Assembly (NCBI GenBank): GCA_030849065.1
Contig: JASAON010001545.1
Coordinates: 1 to 51,015, forward strand
Source: Jaenimonas drosophilae
Lineage: Eukaryota > Euglenozoa > Kinetoplastea > Trypanosomatida > Trypanosomatidae
Reading direction: 5' to 3'
Length of the DNA stretch: 51,015 nt
A program made the translations under genes and the position numbers. Under the pieces are notes generated by a model, which saw only the letters and a program-made list of their open reading frames with translations, was not told the DNA's origin and did no database searches. Shown here one piece after another: positions 35,649-44,906 of this stretch. Each line of letters starts with the position of its first letter. Position 1 is the stretch's first letter.

Positions 35649-36301
35649 GATGCTTGATTGAGGTTAGTGTGAGAGTGTTGTTGAGAGTGACGGAAAGTCG
35701 ATGCTTGTAAAGCTATATAATTGGTGCAGAAAGGGGAAGTAGGGCATGGTTTTGTGAGTTTATGAAGGTGTGTGTGTATTTGTGGATGGGAGTATGTTGT
35801 GGGCTGATGTCGTTGTATTGAGCTATTCTACGTTGGCACCGGGGTATGTGTCTTTTGTGGGACGTGGAGCACTGCATTATTTTGCTAGCGTTTCATTCGC
35901 GGGAACTGTGTGAAAAGATCACATGGCTTGTTGTGCGCAATGGCTCGAATGAGCTTGGAAGGAAGAGGGGAAAGTGCGTACGATCTGCTTCAAGCATGGC
36001 TGCGACGTGGGAACGTTGGCGGGGTGCATAGATCCATACTTGAGCAATGGTGTGCGAAGGAAGCCGTTTAAGAAAGAATACTGCACTTGCACATGGGTAG
36101 CTCAGGTGAGGTGGAGTCGGGGTGTGTAGTCGCTAAAGACAAACAATGGAATCCGCGTGTGTGTATCTGTGCTCACCACCCATGGCTCAAGGAATAAAGA
36201 AATAATGTTTGAAGCCTGGGAGGGAACGTGTGCAGAAGTTTGAAAGTGAGGAAACAAGCAAAGAAAAAAAACTGTGCCATGACAATGACGAGCCACGTGC
36301 A
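35649..36301. other. Gene-free spacer
   Basis: About 653 bp, GT-rich on the plus strand, so A/C-rich in the transcript. It contains the second copy of the 12-mer GCTTGTAAAGCT (35703-35714). No coding frame or clear hairpin. Confidence 0.5.
35703..35714 (-). promoter_or_regulatory. Shared upstream element, copy B
   Basis: The same AGCTTTACAAGC 12-mer in transcript sense, here preceded by TATAT, 55 nt upstream of the 51-residue gene. Confidence 0.4.
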
Positions 36302-36634
36302 CTACCAGTCTTGGCGCTCCTCGCGACGCTCCTCACGGCGCTCTTCGCGGCGCTCCTCACGACGCTCGCGACGGTCGTCTCCCCAGTTGTTCTGGTCATA
36401 GTTGTTCTGGTCGTAGTTATTTTGGTCATAGTTGTTCTGGTCGTAGTTGTTTTGGTCGTAGTTATTCTGGTTGTAGTTTTGGTCGTAGTTATTCTGGTCG
36501 TAGTTGTTCTGGTTGTTCCAGTTCTCATCACGGCGCTCCTGCTCCATCTGCATCTGCTCATCGCGGCGCTCCTGCTGTTGCATTTGCATCTGCTCCTGCT
36601 CCTGACGGCGCTCCTTGGATTCCATGCAGCCCAT
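36302..36634 (-). CDS. Acylated small repeat protein 3 (MGCMESK, NNYDQ and RREE repeats)
   Basis: 110 residues, ATG 36634 to TAG 36302. It starts MGCMESKERRQEQ with Gly2, Cys3, Ser6 and Lys7, the same dual-acylation signal as its neighbours. A Gln/Met/Arg-rich segment (10-35) leads to about seven NNYDQ pentapeptides (43-81), whose evenly spaced tyrosines look like a sticker-and-spacer, prion-like segment. The end is a run of RREE units (88-107) and QDW. The neutral Asn/Gln/Tyr block and the strongly charged Arg/Glu block are sharply separated. The DNA repeats should make length variation between strains likely. A polypyrimidine tract with CATAG ~65 nt upstream supports the start. Confidence 0.82.
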   Translation of the reverse strand: MGCMESKERRQEQEQMQMQQQERRDEQMQMEQERRDENWNNQNNYDQNNYDQNYNQNNYDQNNYDQNNYDQNNYDQNNYDQNNWGDDRRERREERREERREERREERQDW

Positions 36635-36699
36635 AGTTGAGTAGTGGTTAGAGGCGGTGGTGGTGGAAGTAGAAGAGGACTTGGTGAGAATACGACAAT

Positions 36700-36744
36700 C
36701 TATGGTACATGGCAATCAGGGTAGGTTAGAGAAAAAAAGAAGCA
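36700..36744 (-). promoter_or_regulatory. Predicted trans-splice acceptor for the MGCMESK gene
   Basis: Transcript-sense CTTCTTTTTTTCTCTAACC (36728-36744 region) is followed by the next clear AG in ACCATAG (36700-36702). The leader is about 65 nt. Confidence 0.4.
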
Positions 36745-37153
36745 GTGAGAGGTAGCACAGTACGTGAAGAGAGATGCACAGAGAACAGAAGAACTTCTTG
36801 ATTGTCAAAGTGGGGTGAGTTCCATGTTTCATGGGTATGGTGTCTCTGCTGCAGAGGCCCCACTTCACGCCTGAGTAGAGAGGGCTGTCACGAGCACGGA
36901 AAACATAAAAAAAAAAACAAGAAGAAAAAGATCTCACATGCAAGGGTGATGCATGTGTCTGTTCGGAGTTCTGACGCGGTTGTCAGCGAGCTATCATCCT
37001 AGGCTGCTCGGATATCTACATATCCTCATATGGCAGATTGCAAGAATAATCAATCAAAAGGGGGAAGGTACTCTACTTGAACGCGTACGCTGAGAAAACA
37101 AATGGTGGAATCATACTCCCCATCATAGCAGCGCAGGGCGGCGTGCGGACGCG

Positions 37154-37188
37154 GTAGGGTGGTTGACCATGTGCACAACCTCCCCTAC
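37154..37188. other. Hairpin (11 bp) in array spacer
   Basis: Arms GTAGGG and GGTTG (37154-37165) pair with CAACC and CCCTAC (37176-37188), with a small internal mismatch and a 10-nt loop. Function unknown. Confidence 0.4.
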
Positions 37189-37382
37189 AAAACTCATCGG
37201 CTGCAAACGCTTGGGTCAGCTATCCAATGGATGAGTAGGTAAAGAAAGAAAGAATACGTGTGTATGGCGGCGGGGCCTGTTCTTGTTGCCCTCGTTGCGT
37301 CTGATTGGCACAAGATATCGCAAGATGCGAACTGACGAGTCTTTCACAGCATGTGATGGCACCACTCGTGAAAATGTACACC

Positions 37383-37691
37383 TTAGTAGAAGCCACCTTG
37401 GTCCATCATTTGTTGTTGGTCCATCATCTGCTGCTGCTCCATCATTTGGTTATCCATGCACTGCTGGTCGTACATTTGTTGCTGATCCACCATCTGTTGC
37501 TGTTGCATCATCTGGCCATCCATGCACTGCTGGTTATACATCTGCTGTTGCTGGTCCATCATTTGTTGTTGGTCCATCATCTGTTGTTGCTCCATCATTT
37601 GGTTATCCATGCACTGCTGGTCGTACATTTGTTGCTGGCCGTACATGGGTTGGTACATTGGTCGTCGTTCGTATGATTCACCGCAGCCCAT
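37383..37691 (-). CDS. Acylated small repeat protein 4 (MGCGESY, Gln/Met-rich)
   Basis: 102 residues, ATG 37691 to TAA 37383. It starts MGCGESYERRPMYQPMYG with Gly2, Cys3 and Ser6. The rest is almost wholly Gln, Met, Asp, Tyr and Asn with three Cys in QQCMD contexts. Units such as QQQMYDQQCMDNQMMEQ and QQQMMD recur. An 86-bp block encodes a ~29-residue unit twice, nearly identically. It ends DQGGFY. The frame stays open about 100 codons upstream, but the acylation signal requires an N-terminal Gly, so the MGC start is preferred. The closest relative in the array is the 85-residue MGCAESY protein (shared MGCxESY start). Confidence 0.82.
   Translation of the reverse strand: MGCGESYERRPMYQPMYGQQQMYDQQCMDNQMMEQQQMMDQQQMMDQQQQMYNQQCMDGQMMQQQQMVDQQQMYDQQCMDNQMMEQQQMMDQQQMMDQGGFY
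37399..37637. repeat. Two near-identical 86-bp direct repeats inside the MGCGESY gene
   Basis: 37399-37484 and 37552-37637 differ at only a few bases (for example CTGCTGCTGC against CTGTTGTTGC). They are 67 bp apart and keep the reading frame. Confidence 0.85.
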
Positions 37692-38555
37692 ACAATAAGT
37701 AGAAGGGATGTATTCGAGAGTTGTTGGCTTGAGGAAAAAAGCAACGACTGATGCGCTTTTCTTGATTGTGGAACACGTAAATCTATCCAGACAATACACA
37801 CAAGAAAGAAACGGGATGAAGAGGAAGGTAGGTGCATATCTCGTTGCACACAAGCTGCATCCATTCCAAGACTCAGAGGAATCCTCAATCTCACAATTCA
37901 AAGTGAACGTTGGGCACTCGTCCGCCGACATAGGTTGGCAGAGTGAGCAGACAGAATAGGTCAGGCTGCACATTGGTAGAAACAATATGTGCGCCATCTG
38001 CCCAAAGACAGAGAGAGAGAGAGAGAGATAATGCGGCGTACACACATCATCGCTGACGCTGTAAATACGTACGGTACCCAGCCTAAGTGTGCAACGTATT
38101 TTTCCACCAAACATCGTCCACGGACACGCGCCACGAAACGGAAACAGAACCAAGCTACACATTATCCTCCTTGTGTTGGCGTGCAAAACGGTGGAGCAGG
38201 TGCTAGGCGACCAGGAATGGCAAGCATCACTGCAAGATAGCAAGCGCTCACCGCAGAGAACGACAATCTCATGGACACGGAAAAGTGAATGACAGCACGA
38301 AACGTAAGAAACAACAACAAAAAAAGGAACTTAGGCTGGTGGTGCTGAGATGAAGGGAGAGGTGGAGATATTCCACGGCCACACAACGCACAACGAAAAT
38401 AACAGAAAAAGGTAGGTCCGATCCGATGGATAGATGTGTGGCATAGAGCCAAAAGAAATTTCATTTACGCGATCAAGTGACTGCATTGGCACGCATATTG
38501 TATGGGTGTATAAGGCATGACACATAATCTTCACGTCTGTGTGTGTCTCACGCAA
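37692..38555. other. Gene-free spacer with a CT-repeat splice signal
   Basis: About 864 bp. A (GA)n run at 38010-38029 reads TCTCTCTCTCTCTCTCTGTC in the transcript and is followed by CAG. A nearer T6 tract with CAAG lies ~45 nt before the MGCGESY start. A 36-codon frame (38162-38272, minus) beginning MRLSFSAVSACYLAVMLA looks like a signal peptide but is too short to call. Confidence 0.5.
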
Positions 38556-38813
38556 CTAGAAGAAGATCTGATCCACTACCATGGGCTGATCAACGATCAT
38601 CGGGCCACCCATCATCATTGGATCACCCATCATCATGGGATCGCCCATCATGCCACCGCCCATCATCATGGGATCGCCCATCATGCCACCACCCATCATC
38701 ATGGGCTGCTCGACCATCATAGGTTGTTGGTACATCATTGGTTGTTCATACATCATGGGTTGTTGGTACATCATTGGTTGGTCATAAGCCGGGTACGATT
38801 CAGCGCAGCCCAT
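38556..38813 (-). CDS. Acylated small repeat protein 5 (MGCAESY, Met/Gln/Pro-rich)
   Basis: 85 residues, ATG 38813 to TAG 38556. It starts MGCAESYPAYDQ with Gly2, Cys3 and Ser6. The first part has QPMMYQQPMMYEQ-type repeats. The second has GGGMMGDPMMM repeats, and it closes PMIVDQPMVVDQIFF. Methionine content is extraordinary, roughly a third of residues. Pro-Met-Met spacing and a Gly-Met segment could form a hydrophobic, oxidation-sensitive or copper-binding coat on a membrane. That is conjecture. No signal peptide or membrane helix. Confidence 0.82.
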   Translation of the reverse strand: MGCAESYPAYDQPMMYQQPMMYEQPMMYQQPMMVEQPMMMGGGMMGDPMMMGGGMMGDPMMMGDPMMMGGPMIVDQPMVVDQIFF

Positions 38814-39085
38814 CTTTTCGACTTTCAGTAAAGATTCTGTGGTGGTTTGAGTGTTGAGAGTCACCTGACCAGAGAATGTAGCTTAGAACAAGAATGAACT
38901 ACACCAAATCAAAGAATGAAGAAGTGAAGAAACATCAACATGATTGTTGTTGCAGTCAATAAATACAATGTTGTGTAAGCCAGTCGACACACTCGCGTAT
39001 TGGTACCTTCAGTGAGCACGTGTGCCGCAGTGGGTTGTTGCTGTCAAGCAGCATATTCTCTCTTCCTTCAGGAGCGTCAATCCCA

Positions 39086-42000
39086 TCACAGTGCCCACGC
39101 AGAGAGGCATCCATCGCGGGAACCAGAAAGGAGCAGTCGGCTGTCAAGTACCTCTTCCGGTGCCACAGCGAGGGCAGTAATGGCATCGCGGTGATGAAGT
39201 GGATGTGGCGCCACAACATCGCCATCGCTGGACGTCAGTGATGCTGGTGGGCCTGCATCCTCGCAGGCTCTTGGCTTCGCTGGCCGTGGTGGTATCCACG
39301 GGCCACAGCGCAACTCACCCTCAGCGGTGCCTGCCACAGCCATGGAGTCCAGTGCAGCAAGGGTACGTATCGGCGGGGGTTGTGTCTGCCCTGCCCGTGT
39401 TACCCAGCCCATTGAACGCCAGCACCCGCCGTGGTTGAGTGAGAGGTGCTGCAGTCCCACCTCCTGCGAGGCCACCAGCACCCCTGGCGCTAATGGGCTT
39501 GCGGCGATGCTCACGAAGGTAGCCCGAGACGATGCGGGGGCACCACACTTCTGCCACGGATAGCGCGCCACCTCCATGCCTAGACGAAGGTCATACAGGA
39601 ACACCACTCCACCACATGTGGCAGCAGCCACAGCACAGGCCCGTTGATGTGCTTCCATGGTACACATGCAGCTCAACGCTCCACACGTTGGATCCACGAA
39701 TGCCGACCACGCTGGCTTTGAGTATTGCGGCATGCGCAGATCCATGGCGGTGAGTTCCCCTGTGGAGGAGGCAAGGAGCACCACACTCTCCTGCAAACGA
39801 GCAGCCGCGGTCCAGCTGGCAAGATGCCCGCTGCGACGCTCATAGGTGAAGGCGTTCATCTCCACATCCAACACACGTGCGACCCCATCGCTGCCGCCGA
39901 ATATGGCCTGTGAGTGGCCCACCACCGCCCCGCATGAGTACAAATTGGAGCTAATCTTTGGTGCCGCACTACGCATCTGCAGATCCACCACCTCCGCCCC
40001 TATTGGCACTCGTGTGGTGCTCAGCTTCCACACAAAAATCTCCCCACGTCCTCCAGCGCTCAGCACCTGGGTTGCAGAGATGGGGAGGCACGTGTAGATG
40101 CCACCGGTGTGTTGGCGCGTCGTGGCAACACGAGTGAAGGAAGAGGGCGACCAGGTGGAGTGCTTCTCTTTTCGTCGCATGATACGTCGTCCTGCACAAG
40201 AGTTGGAGGTGATGGAGCGTGTGGAGGCTGGGATTGTGGTGGTTGTCTGTGTGGTACTGGCCCCACGGCGACGGGCATAGTTGTTGCTTCCTGTGGTGCT
40301 TGATGTATGGATGCGCTGCATCCATCGAAGGCGCTCACGTGGTGATAGCTCAGCACAAGCACTCCAACCATCTTCCATCTTGTTATGCTGGCCAAGATGA
40401 TCATCATGAGGGGGGAGATGGTGTTCAGACCTGCCGTAAGAATAATCTCTTAGCTCCGCACTAGTGGCAGCTATCGCCAACTCATCCAGCGACGTTGTTG
40501 CCGCCGGTGTTGTAAGCACGAGAGCACACTCATCCAAACGCTCCTCATGTGTGGTGCGCAGAGGTACCTCCGTTAAGGGATGGAGTGCAAAGATGTTGGA
40601 TGTAAGCTCGACGAGAGGCACCTCACAACGGAGGAAGGGGCGCACTGCGGGCAGCACATCAGCCAGCAACACACTCGTGGGAAGCCGCCTTGCGGCCTCC
40701 TCCACAACTCCACACGCCGCGCGGCGAACGGCCATCCACGAATGATCGAGGAGCCTCGCTGCGGCGAGACACATCTCCACTACCGTTGTTGTGGTTGGCC
40801 ACGGCCCATCGCCATCATCACAAGAAGTAGAGTATTGGCTGCACACCTGCTGCATCTGGTTCAGCACGCGCATTACCACAACCGCATCGCCGGAGCCGAG
40901 GCCCTCACGCACAAAGAAGAGGAGGAGTGGTTCCACAGATGCATCGCATCGAATATGATGGCGGGAGTGATGCAGCGCGATGCCAAGAGGCAGCAACACG
41001 CGCTGGACCGCCAGTGAGGAAGACCCCACAAATGTTGTGAGAAGAGGAAGCAGTGCATTCATGACGCGTGAGATCCCGAGAAAGGGAGTAACGTGATAAA
41101 TGGTCTCGTGGAGCACCGCCTGCACCACCGCGGGATCATTATGGCAGTACACCACTTGAAGCATCAACCAACCGTTGTTGAGGAGCTCCTCCACCTCCTC
41201 CGTGCTTCGATGAAGACGGTCATACAGGCTTTTGGTGAGATGAAGGAGGCGTGGGAGTTGGCTACCCATCTCAACAAGCAGCGGGAGCTCATCGTCCATC
41301 ACATGGGAAACAACCTCGGCGAGGCAGGGGAGCACCAGGTCATCCAGTGCCGCCACAACTGCCACATGGCGGTCAGAGGGAGGTTTGGCAAGCAGCTCCG
41401 CAAAGCTGCCCTCGGTTGGGGTCCACCACAATCGGTCATCATCAAACACATCACCAACACCATCGTGAATGTGCGAGCAGTGTGCCGTGCCTTGTGCATC
41501 ATCCACAAGCATCAGCCCCAACTCCTCACAGGATGAGATCCACGCAACAAGGCCATCGGCAATCACGGAGAGAGTACGTAGAGCCAAGGCGCGTGTGTGT
41601 GGAGCAGCTGTGCATGGGGCATTCACGACATAGGCAACATGTGGCAGCACCACCTCCAACTGTAGGCGGAGTGAGAGTTCGCCCCGCGTGGCCCACGCGT
41701 GGAGCGTCATGATGGCACGATGAACGCTATCGTCAATGGAGGACACACGCATGGCGTGAATGACGACGGGGAGCAATACTTGTGCCATGATGCGTTGCGC
41801 AGATGCATCCAGCAGGGAGGTTGAGGATGTGGAGCACTCTCCATCCACGGATTGGGCATCACCACCACTACCACGCAGACTATCATCACCATCATCTGCA
41901 CGTCGATTGCACACCATCGCATGAATTGTTTGCGCCTGCACATCCGGTGGTACACTCAGCAAGGACGGCAGCACCTCCCCCGCCAGTGTGCTGAAGCACT

Positions 42001-43393
42001 GTGGGAAGAGTGATGGAAGAAATGCCTCCATCGCCTCCCGCGCTGTTGGCCGCTGACCTGGATCGACGTGAAGCACACGCAACAACATCTCCACCGCACC
42101 GTGTGGCAGCGGATGCGCCTCATCCTCGAGCTGACGGAGTCGATGGAGAATCATCTTCTGTGCGAGCTCCGCGGTGGGCTGCGACCGCAAGGCAAGGGCT
42201 TCAGCAAGGTGGAGAAGCGGCTCATCAAGGAGGATGTGTGCCATGACACATCCTGTGGAGAAGACGTCCATTGCGGCAGTGTGGCCCCGCAGGTTGATGT
42301 TGGCCTCACTCGCAAAGGCAGCAGAGCTCTCGGCATCGGCATCCGCCAGCGGCACACAACCGCTGGCGGAGGAGAGGAGGAGCAGATGATCCTCCACAGA
42401 ATCAACGCGAAGGCCCGCGCTAAACTTCTCCGGCGCGACACAACACACGCGTGAGTCATCCGAATCATAATAAAAGTGAAACATGGCGGGATTGTGGGTA
42501 GGTATGTAGGCCGCCTTGTAAGGCGCCAAGTCTGTGAGATAGAGCCAGCCTGTGCTGGAGAGGAGTACGTTGTTGGCCTTGATATCACCGTGGATGACTC
42601 CGTACACCTCGTGGAGCTGCATCACTGCTTGAAGGAGCTGATAACACACGAACAAACGTTCCGACAGACTCCAGTAGGGCCGCATCGTGAGCCGCTCTGG
42701 CAGGGAATAGGCCACGTAGGGGCGCTCCACGGAGCAGTAGCCCTCATCACTGCAACTCAGATTGCGATAGTACAGAATGTGGGCTGGGGTGGATGGGTGA
42801 AGGGTGGCATCAACGGCTCGCATCTGCTCCCCCACTCCGTTCATGAGTGAGCGGAGGTGTTGGGCAATGCGTCGCTGAGACGGAGGAAGTGTGTAGCGAT
42901 GAGGATGAAAGGGGCTGGCAGAGGCTGCAGCTGAAGGTTGTGCCTCACCACGATGATCCAGCGGTGGTGCGTAGACGAAGATCTTCACCACTATTTCTTG
43001 CGATGGTTGTAGCTCCACTACCTCTGCACGCTGCGATGGTGCTGATGTACTATCACGGCATAGAAATGCGTTGGTGTAGGAATAACAGCGCCGCTGAAAT
43101 GTGCGGCCAACCCATCCAGCTGCCAAGGAAGCCTTTGCTGCGTTGGACGTTGCTGTGGATGAAGATGATGTGCGTCGTTGGGACTGACGTCGAGGACGAA
43201 GACGTAGCTCCTCAAAGGGATAGCAGCGGGCTAAAACTTCTGTTTCTGCTCGTGTTGGACGACGTCGTGCGTGAACGGAGGAAAAGATGTTGTGCGCTTC
43301 AGCACCGAGTGGGCCATCAAAGTCAATCGTTGGCATCAACTCCGTGAGTGGGCCGAGAGAGCTCAGTGTTCCGGTTGTGAGCTGATTTCCCAT
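39086..43393 (-). CDS. VPS15: Vps15 / PIK3R4, regulatory pseudokinase-like subunit of the class III PI3-kinase
   Basis: 1435 residues, ATG 43393 to TGA. It starts MGNQL, the myristoylation signal conserved in Vps15 from yeast to human. The kinase-like domain (~55-470) has the Vps15 forms of the motifs: GVIHGDIKANNVLL in place of HRD and LYLTDLAPYKAAYIP in place of DFG, followed by CVAPEKFSAG. A helical HEAT-repeat region fills ~480-1010. A linker follows, then a WD40 propeller (~1110-1435) with VLSAGGRGEIFVWKLS, AIFGGSDGVARVLDVE and the final LLLSGSRDGCLSAWAL. Vps15 anchors and activates Vps34, making PI3P for endosomes and autophagy. Inserts in the kinase domain are longer than usual. Confidence 0.95.
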   Translation of the reverse strand: MGNQLTTGTLSSLGPLTELMPTIDFDGPLGAEAHNIFSSVHARRRPTRAETEVLARCYPFEELRLRPRRQSQRRTSSSSTATSNAAKASLAAGWVGRTFQRRCYSYTNAFLCRDSTSAPSQRAEVVELQPSQEIVVKIFVYAPPLDHRGEAQPSAAASASPFHPHRYTLPPSQRRIAQHLRSLMNGVGEQMRAVDATLHPSTPAHILYYRNLSCSDEGYCSVERPYVAYSLPERLTMRPYWSLSERLFVCYQLLQAVMQLHEVYGVIHGDIKANNVLLSSTGWLYLTDLAPYKAAYIPTHNPAMFHFYYDSDDSRVCCVAPEKFSAGLRVDSVEDHLLLLSSASGCVPLADADAESSAAFASEANINLRGHTAAMDVFSTGCVMAHILLDEPLLHLAEALALRSQPTAELAQKMILHRLRQLEDEAHPLPHGAVEMLLRVLHVDPGQRPTAREAMEAFLPSLFPQCFSTLAGEVLPSLLSVPPDVQAQTIHAMVCNRRADDGDDSLRGSGGDAQSVDGECSTSSTSLLDASAQRIMAQVLLPVVIHAMRVSSIDDSVHRAIMTLHAWATRGELSLRLQLEVVLPHVAYVVNAPCTAAPHTRALALRTLSVIADGLVAWISSCEELGLMLVDDAQGTAHCSHIHDGVGDVFDDDRLWWTPTEGSFAELLAKPPSDRHVAVVAALDDLVLPCLAEVVSHVMDDELPLLVEMGSQLPRLLHLTKSLYDRLHRSTEEVEELLNNGWLMLQVVYCHNDPAVVQAVLHETIYHVTPFLGISRVMNALLPLLTTFVGSSSLAVQRVLLPLGIALHHSRHHIRCDASVEPLLLFFVREGLGSGDAVVVMRVLNQMQQVCSQYSTSCDDGDGPWPTTTTVVEMCLAAARLLDHSWMAVRRAACGVVEEAARRLPTSVLLADVLPAVRPFLRCEVPLVELTSNIFALHPLTEVPLRTTHEERLDECALVLTTPAATTSLDELAIAATSAELRDYSYGRSEHHLPPHDDHLGQHNKMEDGWSACAELSPRERLRWMQRIHTSSTTGSNNYARRRGASTTQTTTTIPASTRSITSNSCAGRRIMRRKEKHSTWSPSSFTRVATTRQHTGGIYTCLPISATQVLSAGGRGEIFVWKLSTTRVPIGAEVVDLQMRSAAPKISSNLYSCGAVVGHSQAIFGGSDGVARVLDVEMNAFTYERRSGHLASWTAAARLQESVVLLASSTGELTAMDLRMPQYSKPAWSAFVDPTCGALSCMCTMEAHQRACAVAAATCGGVVFLYDLRLGMEVARYPWQKCGAPASSRATFVSIAASPLAPGVLVASQEVGLQHLSLNHGGCWRSMGWVTRAGQTQPPPIRTLAALDSMAVAGTAEGELRCGPWIPPRPAKPRACEDAGPPASLTSSDGDVVAPHPLHHRDAITALAVAPEEVLDSRLLLSGSRDGCLSAWAL

Positions 43394-43868
43394 CCTTCGT
43401 CATCCAAGGAATGCTTGTTGTGTGGCCTTGTATTGAATTTAGCCCCACTGTTGGCATCCACCACAGGTGGTCCAAAGCCACAGCAATCCTGCTGTGGCGG
43501 TGAAATGCGTGAAAAGTAGCCGTGCTACTTACTGCACCTACACCTTGATGATTAAGATGATGTTTCATGAAGAGGAAGAGAGCAAGAGTGAATGGTCCTG
43601 CTGATAATTGTGTTGTTGCTCTAGTGGCTGTGGCTGCACAGACACACATATTGGTGCTATTCAATCATACATACCTCCATGATGAGGCCCATTATGACGT
43701 CATCTTCACCAACACAATCCAAACAGTTTCTGGTGGCAACATGGGCTGCGCAACAACCATCCCACAGCACAGCGAAAGAAAAGCAGGTCGAAGAGTTTCC
43801 ATACCCGCGTGTCTATGTAAGTGCGTATGATTGTCTGTGCGTCGAGGATGCTCAACAACATTGTATGG
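43394..43868. other. Gene-free spacer
   Basis: About 475 bp between Arf GAP and Vps15. On the plus strand a 29-codon frame from 43741 begins MGCATT. It opposes all genes and was not accepted. No other feature. Confidence 0.5.
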
Positions 43869-44906
43869 CTATGGGCCATAGTAGGGCTTCACTGTCATGG
43901 GCTGCCAGGCCGCGTACACGTGATCGCCTGTGTTGGCAGTGGTACAGCCTGCGGGTGGAGCATTCTCAAAAAGGGATAGAATGGCCTCATCGGGATGGCG
44001 TCGTGGAGGTTGAGCGCCAACACCTGGGTAGCTCGCAACATGCGCGTGATGATGGTGGCTGTGGTGATGATGACTGTGGTGCTGCTGTGGTTGTGGCGGC
44101 TGCTGTTGAGCTGGATGTGGTGGCTGTAGTGGCTGCTGCTGGACAACCCTAACTGGCTGCTGTGCGTGCGAAGGTGGCGCAGATCCCCATGCTGATGCAT
44201 GGCCAGGAGGGGCATAGGCACCCCATGCTGGATTGGGGGATGCAGGTGATGCAGCCGAGTGGGCTGGTGAAGAGAACAGCTCCGCCACCTCCATCTGTGA
44301 GGTGGCGTAAGAAGCGCTGCCCGCAGGAGGTGTACTTGCGCTGTTATTGGCGTTGCTGAAGTTTGGCTGGGCTGGTGCAGGAGCAGCAGCCACAGGAGGA
44401 CCCCACAACTCCTCGACAGGTGCCGCCGGTCGTGGAGCAATGACGGTTGTTGGCGGTGAGCCGTGTGGGCTGCCACTACTTTCTGATAGATCCTGCTCCA
44501 GGTATTGTTGTAGCATCTGCTCAAACTGTGGGTGGTAGTACATTCGCCGCTCATACTTGTTGCGTATAAAACGATCCACCGCGTTGTGGTTATCACGATT
44601 CACTGGACGAACAGATTCTGGCATTTGATATTCATATAGCATACGCCCACGTTTGTTGCCAATGTGCTCAATCAGTTGCATCATGGCTTCATCCCAGACA
44701 TCCATGTTGGTGGATTTCACCTTGGATATATGTACACCCATCGATCGGTGGATGCCGGAGCAGTGCAGGCAAAAGAAGATGCCTAAGTTAGTGCTCGCCC
44801 ATCGTGGCTGATTGGCGCCGCAATCAAAGCACACGCGGTTTTCAGGACGTCTCAACAACACCTCGAAGCGCGCATTCTGCGCAGAAGACACGCCTCCACG
44901 GCTCAT
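43869..44906 (-). CDS. SMAP/Age2-type Arf GTPase-activating protein
   Basis: 345 residues from ATG 44906 (MSRGGVSSAQNARFEVLL). The Arf GAP domain occupies ~10-125: CFDCGANQPRWASTNLGIFFCLHC is the CxxC-x16-CxxC zinc finger, followed by SGIHRSMGVHISKVKS with the arginine finger. IGNKRGRMLYEYQMPESVRP and DRFIRNKYERRMYY are characteristic of the SMAP1/SMAP2/Age2 branch. The remainder is Pro, Gln, Ala and His-rich (QQQPPQPQQHHSHHHHSHHHHAH region) and disordered, ending WQPMTVKPYYGP. The enzyme switches off Arf GTPases in clathrin-dependent post-Golgi and endosomal traffic. A CCTCGTAG acceptor signal lies just upstream of the ATG. Confidence 0.93.
   Translation of the reverse strand: MSRGGVSSAQNARFEVLLRRPENRVCFDCGANQPRWASTNLGIFFCLHCSGIHRSMGVHISKVKSTNMDVWDEAMMQLIEHIGNKRGRMLYEYQMPESVRPVNRDNHNAVDRFIRNKYERRMYYHPQFEQMLQQYLEQDLSESSGSPHGSPPTTVIAPRPAAPVEELWGPPVAAAPAPAQPNFSNANNSASTPPAGSASYATSQMEVAELFSSPAHSAASPASPNPAWGAYAPPGHASAWGSAPPSHAQQPVRVVQQQPLQPPHPAQQQPPQPQQHHSHHHHSHHHHAHVASYPGVGAQPPRRHPDEAILSLFENAPPAGCTTANTGDHVYAAWQPMTVKPYYGP

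Larger units (their letters stand above)
36635..37382. other. Gene-free spacer with a hairpin
   Basis: About 748 bp. It holds the likely splice acceptor of the MGCMESK gene (36700-36744) and a hairpin at 37154-37188. GC-rich stretches occur around 37130-37160. No coding frame. Confidence 0.5.

Noticed and set aside
37692..38000. Extension of the MGCGESY protein upstream to an in-frame ATG after the CT-repeat acceptor
   Set aside because: It would bury the MGCxxS signal that all five array members share at their N-terminus. A nearer acceptor (T6 with CAAG) exists.
38162..38272. 36-codon minus-strand frame with a signal-peptide-like start (MRLSFSAVSACYLAVMLA)
   Set aside because: Too short, with only ~15 residues after the hydrophobic part, and it lies in the long leader of the MGCGESY gene. 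Kept only as a note.
43741..43830. Plus-strand 29-codon frame starting MGCATT, resembling the acylated small proteins
   Set aside because: It is on the opposite strand to every gene, lacks Ser at position 6, has no repeats, and has no clear acceptor signal. Probably chance.
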